Assembly: GCA_035361955.1 (NCBI GenBank)
Contig: DAOSDC010000004.1
Span: forward strand, 36,798 to 100,797
Direction of reading: 5' to 3'
Length of the DNA stretch: 64,000 nt
From: UBA6120 sp035361955
GTDB taxonomy: Bacteria > Bacillota_I > Bacilli_A > RFN20 > CAG-826
A program made the translations under genes and the position numbers. This document shows positions 1 through 8,373 of this stretch, piece by piece; the stretch's first letter is position 1, and every line of letters starts with the position of its first letter. The notes beneath the pieces are model-generated. The model saw only the letters and a program-made list of their open reading frames with translations, did not search any database and was not told where the DNA came from.

Positions 1-1575
1 ATTTTCCAATTCACTGATAACCGAGCGAGAACCAATAAAACACTCGGAGATGCGGCGCTAGGTGTTGTTCGTTCACCGGCGTTCAAAGTAAGCTCCCTAG
101 GTAATCGTGCGCTTGTCTGGGAATGGGAAGGTGCACTTAATCTTGATAAGCAAATATTCCTGCTCGTCAAGGAAGTGCATACGAACATTGAAGTTTTAAG
201 ATTAACTAGGCGCGATAACCTCTCCAGTAAAAGCGGTGGCGGCATGGATAAGCATTGGTATGATCTAGGTTGGTTAGCGCCCGACAAGGAATACTATGTG
301 GAACTCGTCGATAACGCCAAATCAAGTTGGGGACTCATTAGTATACGTAACATTGATATCGTACCAATCAATGATAGTCGCGCATCTCTGGCTACGGATA
401 TGGCCATTAATTGTAACTATGGATTAGCCCGTGTCGATTTTGCCACAGGCGGATACCGTCAAGCATCCGACTATAGTTATGAACAAGTCACTTCGGTGCT
501 CGATGTGTTTGTGAGTCTAGGAGAAGATGCTAGTACATCGGCCATTTTAGGTTATCAGACGAATTCAAACCACACCTGGATCGAATACCGCAAACAGTGG
601 CAAATGAGCGTCTCAATCGAACCTAGTGCTTATAACGATACTCAAGGCGTCAAACGCGTGGAGTTCAATGAGTTGCATCAAAACGCGACCTATCAATACC
701 GCATTCATGATCGGGCTAATGCTTCGTCCTGGAAACGGTTTTTAACACCCGACCCGAATGATTTCACATTTGCTTTCGCCGGCGATAGCCAGTCGCTATC
801 ACTTGAATCAGCGCATATTCTTGAAAATCTTTTTTCCGCCGCCCTATATCATGACGAGGGCATATCATTTGGTTTGATGACTGGTGATTTGGTTGAAGAA
901 GGCGCGAATGAAAAGATGTGGCAATGGTTTTTCGAGGCCACACGTACTCGTGAAACGATGGCAATTATGGGCGTTCCTGGAAATCACGACTACTATGCTA
1001 CCGATGGCGTCTGGTTTAATAACAATTTATTTGAACAGAAAATTCCCCATCCACGTAACGGAATCGGTAGTTTTTCATCCTATTATTTTAAGATTGGAAA
1101 CGCCCTATTCATCATGCTTGATGCGGTCGATTCAACGTATGGTCAATCACAAATCGATTGGTTCCGAGGTATCGTCAGTGATAATCCCGCAACTCATATA
1201 ATCGTGGGCACCCATTATAGTGCCTATGGCGGTCACCATGCGACGACCTCGGAAAACTTCCGTAATGTCTGGAGTCCGGTGTTTGATGAGTGTAATGTCG
1301 ATGTCGTGCTCTCGGGCCATGACCATTTGTTTACCCGGACACCGCCGATGCGCAACAATATTGTTAATCGTAGCAATGGAACGATTTATTTAACAGGCGG
1401 TTCCGCCAGTGCCAAAATATACGATGTTCCTGCATCTTTGTATAGCCAATATGATTTTTATATGAGCGCAAGACAAAATGTCATCACGATTGTTAATGTA
1501 ACGAATACTGCAATAAACTTTACGACGATTAATCCTAACGGAGACATCGTCGATCAGTTTTCCACCCCCGTGTAA
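1..1575 (+). CDS. Metallophosphoesterase with carbohydrate-binding-like N-terminus (5' partial)
   Basis: The frame is open from the first base, so the gene starts left of the window; 524 residues are visible. The first ~110 residues match the second copy of the binding module found in the proteins at 4533, 10875 and 13443 (VRSPAFKV, then VELVDNAKSSWG). A purple-acid-phosphatase-like beta domain follows, then a calcineurin-like catalytic domain with its metal-binding motifs in order: GDSQ near 781, GDLVEEG near 886, GNHD at 979-990, GTHYS near 1204 and GHDH at 1315-1326. It is probably an extracellular phosphomonoesterase or phosphodiesterase, but the signal peptide is off-window. It converges on the mannan locus and shares its binding module, so a role in removing phosphate from the same glycan is an inference. 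Confidence 0.85.
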   Translation: MFQFTDNRARTNKTLGDAALGVVRSPAFKVSSLGNRALVWEWEGALNLDKQIFLLVKEVHTNIEVLRLTRRDNLSSKSGGGMDKHWYDLGWLAPDKEYYVELVDNAKSSWGLISIRNIDIVPINDSRASLATDMAINCNYGLARVDFATGGYRQASDYSYEQVTSVLDVFVSLGEDASTSAILGYQTNSNHTWIEYRKQWQMSVSIEPSAYNDTQGVKRVEFNELHQNATYQYRIHDRANASSWKRFLTPDPNDFTFAFAGDSQSLSLESAHILENLFSAALYHDEGISFGLMTGDLVEEGANEKMWQWFFEATRTRETMAIMGVPGNHDYYATDGVWFNNNLFEQKIPHPRNGIGSFSSYYFKIGNALFIMLDAVDSTYGQSQIDWFRGIVSDNPATHIIVGTHYSAYGGHHATTSENFRNVWSPVFDECNVDVVLSGHDHLFTRTPPMRNNIVNRSNGTIYLTGGSASAKIYDVPASLYSQYDFYMSARQNVITIVNVTNTAINFTTINPNGDIVDQFSTPV

Positions 1576-1603
1576 ATATTCTAGATAATAAAAGCCATAT
1601 GAC

Positions 1604-1627
1604 AAAGAAGCTTAAATGAGCTTCTTT
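1604..1627. terminator. Bidirectional rho-independent terminator between convergent genes
   Basis: A perfect 9-bp stem (AAAGAAGCT / AGCTTCTTT) with loop TAAATG is followed by a T-rich run on the plus strand and flanked by A-rich sequence on the other side. It ends the metallophosphoesterase gene and overlaps the last codons and stop of the minus-strand gene, so it can serve both. Confidence 0.75.
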
Positions 1628-4500
1628 TTCTTCAAGATAATAAAAGCGACGATCGTTCCAATGTTAAGTAGCGAAACCGAACCAATTTTGACGGCGGTTT
1701 CCACACTAATTAGTTGTTCACTACTTGAAACAGGAACATCGATTGAAGATGAGTATGAACTCGTTGTGTTCGATGATTCGCTATAGGATTGACTTGAAGA
1801 AGATGATGAATCAAGCGAACTGCTTGAAGAGGTCGTTTCGCTTGATGAGCTCGTTTCCTCGCTCGATGAAGTAATTTCTTCGCTTGAAGATGAGTAACTG
1901 CTTGTTTCATCGGGTGGTGGAAATTCCACTGATAAGTCATTAGGTAGTGAGTACACCATTAAGTCGCTGATGACCATTTCGGCTTGGTTAGCACCTGCGG
2001 GAATAAACCACAAATAACAACCTTTGACACCGGTGAAATTAAACGAGGAACTTCGTTGTCTCGCGGCTTGGGCAATGTCGATGGTCACCAGACCGGTATT
2101 ATTAGTTTCCCCAGCGATGTAATAGCCCCACCTGTCGCCACCTGGAACAAACACTTTGATGGTCCAGCGATGCGATACTTCCTTAACGCGGAAACTTACG
2201 ACGTTAGTGTTGTCAAAATCAAGGGTGACCTTACTTGTACCGGCCACGCCCCACGTATCGCTTGTCAACTTTAGTTTTACGCCAGATTCAACCACCGTGG
2301 CACTAGCCCGGTAATTGTCAGACGAACCTTTGTCAGGATTGGACCCGCTATTCCATGCGCTATACGCACTGTGGAACATCGATTGCAATTCATTCGAAGT
2401 TTGGAAACTTAGCAGTGGTGCAATTTGTGGATCTTTAAGTAACAATTTCGCTGATCGATTCTCAATCAAACTCATGTCTCGATATGCCTTGATATCGACT
2501 GATAGATAGCCACTTCCTTGGTGTATGATGCTGATTGGAACGATTGAAATTCCTTCACTGATGCTAGCTTGACCGAGTTTATGTTCTTCGTGCCAAACTT
2601 CATAACGGTCAGGTTGTAAGAAGTCAGGATAATTGGCTTCCAGCATCAGCGTGTTGTCATCCGCGAGCATCAATGGACGATTGGTATCTAAGCCTGGCTG
2701 CACGCGTCCGACAAACTTACCATCCGCGAGCATCATGCCGCCTTCAAATGTAATGGCAGAATCTTGTGATAAGACGATGTTGACCATCGCCGTATCTGCC
2801 CCGATTGTAAACGAGTATCGATTTGTTCCAATCGATGTCAGTGTTATGCGCTGACCCGTCACGACATTAAACAAATATTCATCGTCTAGTAATTCAATCT
2901 CGATGTTTTGAAATGATGCATATGGATTGTAATAAAGATACGAATTGAACTCGTTCGCTTGGAAAAAATCAAGCGCGTTCAAATCGGTTCTTAATACTCT
3001 ATTGACATTTGTGACTTCAATCGGAGCAAAGAGCCCGACATGGTTATTGCCATAACCAAAGTCAGTCAATGGTCCCCAATTGTAATCAAGGGGATCACCC
3101 CAGCCGGCGGGTGAGTGAGCCGAATTAATCTTATTAACTTTGCGGAGGCCTTCATAAGCGACAAACGAACCCGTGCCATTAGTAACTGACCATTCATAGC
3201 AAGTTTGATGCGTAGACGGCAAATTGATTGGATAATAGTTTTTTGTGCTGTCAGAAACGTTAAGTATCCATTTACCGATGCTTTTAGCATAATTGGGACT
3301 ATATTTTAACAGCGGGAAAAAGCCTAACGCCGCATCAAACGTGTTCATGATGAAGGCATAACCATCGCCATCGGTCAAACTGCCCATCAAACCTTGGGTG
3401 TTAAACCCATTCCAGTTTTGGTTGACCATGCCCCAGCCGCCTCTGACAGCACTAGAACCATCTAGCGTCCAGTTGATCATTTTGGTAATGCTATAATTGG
3501 TGCCTTGTTCCAAATTCATGCGCGCGGCAATTAAAGGGGCAAAGTAGATTAAAACTTCATAAAACGGATTGTATGACAGGTTATTTAAAAAGTTCATGCA
3601 CCAAGTTGCCCCATTAAGGAAATTAATGGTGTCGGTTTCATATCCTGGCATCTGTTTAAAGTGGCTATAGGCCATGTATAACACGAAGGCGATGCCAGCC
3701 GCGGCATCAGGTTCGCTCCAACCACCGCTAGTGAATGTGCCATTGCGGATGCTATATGATTTGCGGTCGCTGAAGTTAGCGTAACTTCCTCCCGCAGCGA
3801 CAACGACGGTATACCACTGCCTTGCCATGTTTAGCAAGATGTCTTCAAGGTAGGCTCCATCGTATGTGGGATGGTCGAGATAGATGCTTGCTAAAGCTGT
3901 GAACAAGGAACTCGGTAGTAGTTCATACCACCAACTGCCACCGGTATTGCTATGACTATTGTTTAAGACGACTTTTTCGCCATTATGGATGGCGTAGTAG
4001 TTAACCATTTGTTTGACATAATCAAGTGGCTCTTGCACCGAATCCATCGGTGCGTAGTTAGTCATGTCATAACCGACTAAACTACCTGATAAAACAGCCG
4101 CTAATACGGCAATGCCCTCACCCCGAGTTGTGTCGGTATTGGGGGCGTTTTTCATCCCAAAATAACTGGGGAAAGCAATCACGCGATTGCCCGTCTCCCC
4201 AAAGTAAGTATCAACATTAGGAGCAGTTGCCAGCCAACTGACTGGTTGTACGAGAGTCGACGTTCCACTTTTGGTGGATACCGTTCCCGATGTATTAAAT
4301 AAGAAATCGATATATGTCTGCGTTGTTTCCCGCCAATTGACATAAGAGTAATTGACGGGATTCGAGGACAAATTGTCCATTCTAGAAATCGAAGTTTGTG
4401 AAAAACCAGGCTGGACTTGTGCTTGTGGCATCACGAAACGCATTCCGAGCACATTGCTCGCCATCATGATACAAATTATGATGTTCGCGGGTCGTTTCAT
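1612..4500 (-). CDS. Large membrane-anchored protein, alpha/alpha-toroid-like, possible unassigned glycosidase
   Basis: 962 residues. An N-terminal signal sequence (MKRPANIIICIMMASNVLG) leads to a helical region, roughly 95-480, that is paralogous to the protein at 22029. Shared blocks are WWYELLP (190-196), GGWSEPDAAAG (E263), GYAFIMN after an Asp-Gly-Asp near 377-379, and KYSPNYAKSIGKWILN. Beta-rich modules follow, then a Ser/Glu-rich linker and a C-terminal hydrophobic helix ending in a Lys-rich tail, which should anchor it outside the membrane without an LPXTG signal. I do not recognise the catalytic family. The conserved acids and repeated helix pairs resemble six-hairpin glycosidases, and the locus suggests a mannan substrate. 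It is the last gene of the minus-strand cluster. Confidence 0.75.
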   Translation of the reverse strand: MKRPANIIICIMMASNVLGMRFVMPQAQVQPGFSQTSISRMDNLSSNPVNYSYVNWRETTQTYIDFLFNTSGTVSTKSGTSTLVQPVSWLATAPNVDTYFGETGNRVIAFPSYFGMKNAPNTDTTRGEGIAVLAAVLSGSLVGYDMTNYAPMDSVQEPLDYVKQMVNYYAIHNGEKVVLNNSHSNTGGSWWYELLPSSLFTALASIYLDHPTYDGAYLEDILLNMARQWYTVVVAAGGSYANFSDRKSYSIRNGTFTSGGWSEPDAAAGIAFVLYMAYSHFKQMPGYETDTINFLNGATWCMNFLNNLSYNPFYEVLIYFAPLIAARMNLEQGTNYSITKMINWTLDGSSAVRGGWGMVNQNWNGFNTQGLMGSLTDGDGYAFIMNTFDAALGFFPLLKYSPNYAKSIGKWILNVSDSTKNYYPINLPSTHQTCYEWSVTNGTGSFVAYEGLRKVNKINSAHSPAGWGDPLDYNWGPLTDFGYGNNHVGLFAPIEVTNVNRVLRTDLNALDFFQANEFNSYLYYNPYASFQNIEIELLDDEYLFNVVTGQRITLTSIGTNRYSFTIGADTAMVNIVLSQDSAITFEGGMMLADGKFVGRVQPGLDTNRPLMLADDNTLMLEANYPDFLQPDRYEVWHEEHKLGQASISEGISIVPISIIHQGSGYLSVDIKAYRDMSLIENRSAKLLLKDPQIAPLLSFQTSNELQSMFHSAYSAWNSGSNPDKGSSDNYRASATVVESGVKLKLTSDTWGVAGTSKVTLDFDNTNVVSFRVKEVSHRWTIKVFVPGGDRWGYYIAGETNNTGLVTIDIAQAARQRSSSFNFTGVKGCYLWFIPAGANQAEMVISDLMVYSLPNDLSVEFPPPDETSSYSSSSEEITSSSEETSSSSETTSSSSSLDSSSSSSQSYSESSNTTSSYSSSIDVPVSSSEQLISVETAVKIGSVSLLNIGTIVAFIILKKKKLI

Positions 4501-4532
4501 GATGGTAGATCAATGATCACTTAAAGGAAGAA

Positions 4533-6170
4533 TCAGCTTCTTTGCTGCTTCCGGGTGTAGACGTAAAGTGTTGCTCCCAGCAAGGTGATTGATAAAGTGG
4601 CAATCACGAATATCGCTGTGCTACCAGTATTATCTTGAAGTGTGCTAGGAAGGACTGGATCAAAACTTCCTGAATATGGGGTTCCAGCGGCGTTCTTTAA
4701 AAACGGATCTGATCCAAACGAAGAATAGGCATTTACGAGGAACAAATATCTTTCTCTTGCAGCGATAATAAGCGACTCATTCGCAGCTTCGCTAACAATG
4801 TAATCTTTTGTTGAATCGCGCTGAATTGCATAAACACTTGATAAATCTTCCCAAGGAATGCTAATTCCATCCTCGTCTTCGCAATAGGGACCAGTAACGT
4901 CAAGGAAATAACGTGAGAACGATTCGGAAGCTGCCGCTGAAAATGCCACATCCGCTATTCGGACAGCGTGTCGGCCTATATCGGCTTCCCAAGTGGCTGT
5001 CGTGATGAAATCAATGTTATCAATGAAAGAAACGCCCCAAGTAGTAGAATGATTATCAGCAAATTCTAAATAATAATTGATTGTCGGATGAAGACTTGTC
5101 AAATCAAGATAATGTGTTTTCCAATCGTTTGTTTCATCGTTGCTACTACTTGATCTTCGTACAAAGCGAAGTATCTCGTTATTAGTGCCAACTTCCTTAA
5201 CCGAAACAAAGATTCGCTTATCGTATTTAAGTCCGCCAGCCCAAGAAAAACCAAGGTATTTATCAGAAGTTCCTACGGTGAATGCGCTTGAACGAAGTAC
5301 GCCCAGACTCCCATCGCCACCGGCATTGCTCCGAGCAACTCCGCTATCAATACGCCACGCGCTATCAACATTCTGCCAATTGTCAAATCCAGAACTGAAA
5401 TTACCATTTGGGATTGTCTTGCTGGCTGTATCAATGCCAAGAATCGCTGGGACGATGTTGGCAGCCATATATGTGCCACTCTCAGTATTCGGGTCGGGCA
5501 ACGTTGGAATGGATGGCGTTGTTTCGTAATAAGTTACAAAACTATCGGCAGATAAAATACACCAATCATATGAGGCCGTATCGGAAATCGTAATATAAAG
5601 CTCTGTTCCAAGATCGGCAACTGCTGTCATGTCGAAATAATATGGGAACATGAAAGCTTCAGCATTGGAAATGGAAGAACCATAGATATGCGTGGCAAAC
5701 GCCGTTTTATTACGCATTGGATTGCCAAAGCGGGCAACTTCGACATTGTCAACGCTGCGTCTAAACGACACATAAGCTAACGATGTTGTTAAGCCACCCC
5801 CGAGCTTGAAGCTAATCCAGCCACTGCCACCTAAAGTAAAATCAGATGAACGGAGATGGCCCATGCGTTCAGATGATTGATCCCAACTCACGCCAGGCCA
5901 CACGATACCTAAGTTATATGAGCCATCGCGGTTATACGGATAACCTTCAGATGCAAAATATGTTCCATTAACTACTCTTGCATTACTCCAAGCGGCAATA
6001 CCAGATTCACCTTTCCAGATTGTGTAAGGTTTCCATCCGGTTAAGTCACCGGTTTCGAAACCACCATTTGTAACTTGATATGGCGCTCCCTCGGCTTTGA
6101 CCTCCCTGACTTGATTACCCGCAAATAGTAACGGTACCATTAGCAAGGTTAAGAATATTCGTTTCTTCAT
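4533..6170 (-). CDS. Membrane-anchored protein with two carbohydrate-binding-like modules
   Basis: 545 residues from the ATG at 6170, which has GGGAG about 8 bases upstream; a longer frame from 6185 lacks this. It has a signal peptide, then two copies of the locus-specific ~160-residue module. Each begins with a motif like NGGFETGDLTGW or PNGNFSSGFDNW, continues with LRSS-x-F and a Gly-rich strand, and ends with a W-G/D-W strand before an Asp. Next comes a ~110-residue domain with one Cys (GPYCEDEDGIS), then a transmembrane helix and a short Arg/Lys tail. No catalytic motif is seen. It is probably a surface glycan-binding protein for the enzymes encoded upstream. Confidence 0.75.
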   Translation of the reverse strand: MKKRIFLTLLMVPLLFAGNQVREVKAEGAPYQVTNGGFETGDLTGWKPYTIWKGESGIAAWSNARVVNGTYFASEGYPYNRDGSYNLGIVWPGVSWDQSSERMGHLRSSDFTLGGSGWISFKLGGGLTTSLAYVSFRRSVDNVEVARFGNPMRNKTAFATHIYGSSISNAEAFMFPYYFDMTAVADLGTELYITISDTASYDWCILSADSFVTYYETTPSIPTLPDPNTESGTYMAANIVPAILGIDTASKTIPNGNFSSGFDNWQNVDSAWRIDSGVARSNAGGDGSLGVLRSSAFTVGTSDKYLGFSWAGGLKYDKRIFVSVKEVGTNNEILRFVRRSSSSNDETNDWKTHYLDLTSLHPTINYYLEFADNHSTTWGVSFIDNIDFITTATWEADIGRHAVRIADVAFSAAASESFSRYFLDVTGPYCEDEDGISIPWEDLSSVYAIQRDSTKDYIVSEAANESLIIAARERYLFLVNAYSSFGSDPFLKNAAGTPYSGSFDPVLPSTLQDNTGSTAIFVIATLSITLLGATLYVYTRKQQRS

Positions 6171-6215
6171 TTTAGATTCTCCCATTCATAGATGTTCAAA
6201 GACAACACGTTATTT

Positions 6216-8363
6216 TTATTCCCATGACAGCCGAGGCGTGTCACCAGAAAAATCCCAGATTTGTTGGTTGAATGCAGACAGTGTCAATAATCCCGCCGCA
6301 CTGATTCCGGTAATGCCATCGCCACGTCCGCTTGAAGGATTACCGATGCGGTCGCGGGAGGAGATTGTCGAGTTATAAACGCACGATGTATAAAGCGTGG
6401 CCACAGTGCCTCCAGGGGTGACGCCGACAAACGAGCCGGCATAAATGTTGGTGCCCGCAGAAACGACAACAAGATTTTGGGCAATCGAGAAATTGACTTT
6501 GTTGTTATATCCTTCCATCCGTCCGATGAAGCCTCCGATGTGGACAATGTTTGTTGCTGTCGCGGTGACTGGACCCATCGAATAGGAATTGGAAATTGTC
6601 CCGTTACCCATGTAGCCGACAAACCCACCAACATAGTTTGGTCCGGTGACCGTAATTTCGGCTTTGCTTTCGGTCACTTCCATGTAGTTGTCGAGGAGTT
6701 TACCAATGAACCCACCAGTCGGGCTTTGTTCGCCACCGACGACAACGATTGAACCTAACGCCGCCGATTGATGAATACGTGATGTGGCACCCGATTGACG
6801 GACCAGACCAATTAGACCACCTGAAATGGCGTGAGTTGCTTGGACATCGCCATCATATATGACACGCGTGAGGTCAGAGTCGATTGTCGAGCCGATAGCA
6901 CCGCCGACTTTCGCGGTTCCGTTACCAGAAACGACAGTCACATCGACATCAATGGTAACCATCTCGATTGTGGAATTAATCAGGGTTCCCGCTAATGCGC
7001 CAACCTCAGCTTCTAGCTGCGTGGTCGCCACATCGATGGCTCCAACTAGTTGGACATTACGGATAATCGCTCCATCGACTTTCTTAAAGAAACCAATCGC
7101 GGATAAGGAGTCTGATGTTTCATCAATATCGATGTTAGAAATAGTATGACCGGCACCGTCAAAGTATCCTTCAAAATCAATCGGTGTCCATGCTGAAGTA
7201 AGTGCAATGTCATTGGCTAGCGTATACGCGCCGCCTTTAACTATCGCTTTAAGCTCCGTTTCGTTAGTAATTGCTAGTGCGCCTAAATATACTTTTTCAC
7301 TTAATGGCGATGCCATGTGAATACTTGAAGTGGCTCTAACTTGGAGATAACTACCGGTTTGCGATAGTAGTGTTGGACTAAGCGTATAACTAGTGGTCGT
7401 GATGCTTTCAATGAGCCCGCCATCAACGTAAATGTCATAACCTGTCGCCCCCATCACAGCGTCAAACTCCAGCAAATCGCCTGTTAATCGCAGATTAGTC
7501 GGTTGGGCTAGCGTAATTGGAGCGATGCTTAACGTGACTTCACCCCAAGCGGAATCGACATATTGATCCCCAGTAGCGATGGCCTTAACCTTGATGTTAA
7601 CGGAACCGACGAAGTCGATACCAATCGTCACCGAGTTGGTCGATGATGTGAATTCGCTCATATCATTTACTAACACGACATATGAAGTGGCATTGGTAAC
7701 AGCATTCCAAGAAACAACTCCTTCGTAATATGTGATACTAGTTGGCGTCGCCAGTGGAACTTTGATATATAGAATGTCCGAGAATGGGCTGGAAACGATA
7801 TAGCCATCGGTTCTTCCAGTGGCCAAAACTTGAACCGAGGATGGCGAAGTAACGGTAATCGGATATGATGTTTCCAGCGTGAAATTTTCAACATCGTTAA
7901 TTTTTACGATATAACCAGTCGCTCCTAATACCGCATCCCATAAAACGGTGCTACCATCTTGCCTTACATTAGCGGGAGCCGCTAGCTCAAGAATGGCGAC
8001 GACATTAAGTGGCGCAGAATAAGCGGTCGTTTCTTCGCCTCGAGTAGCCCGCACTTCGATTGATAAGGGACCAAAGTACGTATGATCTAAATCAAAATAA
8101 TTGGTTGATGTTTCGTGTTCGTCAGTGCCATTCAAGCGCACGACATAACCAGTCGCACCAGCAACTTCATCCCAACCGATGCGTCGGCTGGTTAAGGCGA
8201 CGTTAGCAGGAACTGTCAGCTCTTGGACAATTGATGAAGAGACTTCACTCGACGATGTACTCGATGTTGAGACACTGCTAGTTGAGGATGACGAAGAACT
8301 CTCACCGCATGCATATAGTAGCGGTACGGCAATTAGTAGCGATAAAAGCAATTTGTGTTTCAT
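6216..8363 (-). CDS. Adhesin-like lipoprotein with Fn3-like repeats and GLUG-type repeats
   Basis: 715 residues with a lipobox signal (LLYAC) and a Ser-rich linker. Four Fn3-like repeats of ~85 residues follow; each starts with a phrase like LTVPANVAL and contains a WDEVAGATGYVV-type strand, lying roughly at 48-125, 128-205, 205-285 and 285-360. The C-terminal half has repeated Gly-rich strands (GGAIGS, GGLIGL, GGFIGKL, GGFVGYMG, GGFIGRM) typical of the GLUG/beta-helix type. A good AGGAG site precedes the ATG. No catalytic residues are recognised. It is likely a lipid-anchored adhesin or scaffold produced with the mannan enzymes. Confidence 0.75.
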   Translation of the reverse strand: MKHKLLLSLLIAVPLLYACGESSSSSSTSSVSTSSTSSSEVSSSIVQELTVPANVALTSRRIGWDEVAGATGYVVRLNGTDEHETSTNYFDLDHTYFGPLSIEVRATRGEETTAYSAPLNVVAILELAAPANVRQDGSTVLWDAVLGATGYIVKINDVENFTLETSYPITVTSPSSVQVLATGRTDGYIVSSPFSDILYIKVPLATPTSITYYEGVVSWNAVTNATSYVVLVNDMSEFTSSTNSVTIGIDFVGSVNIKVKAIATGDQYVDSAWGEVTLSIAPITLAQPTNLRLTGDLLEFDAVMGATGYDIYVDGGLIESITTTSYTLSPTLLSQTGSYLQVRATSSIHMASPLSEKVYLGALAITNETELKAIVKGGAYTLANDIALTSAWTPIDFEGYFDGAGHTISNIDIDETSDSLSAIGFFKKVDGAIIRNVQLVGAIDVATTQLEAEVGALAGTLINSTIEMVTIDVDVTVVSGNGTAKVGGAIGSTIDSDLTRVIYDGDVQATHAISGGLIGLVRQSGATSRIHQSAALGSIVVVGGEQSPTGGFIGKLLDNYMEVTESKAEITVTGPNYVGGFVGYMGNGTISNSYSMGPVTATATNIVHIGGFIGRMEGYNNKVNFSIAQNLVVVSAGTNIYAGSFVGVTPGGTVATLYTSCVYNSTISSRDRIGNPSSGRGDGITGISAAGLLTLSAFNQQIWDFSGDTPRLSWE

Positions 8364-8373
8364 AAGTTACTCC

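Noticed and set aside
1700..1920. Long Ser-codon low-complexity stretch, resembling a DNA microsatellite
   Set aside because: It is in frame and encodes a Ser/Glu-rich linker like those of the other surface proteins; codons vary, so it is protein-level repetition.
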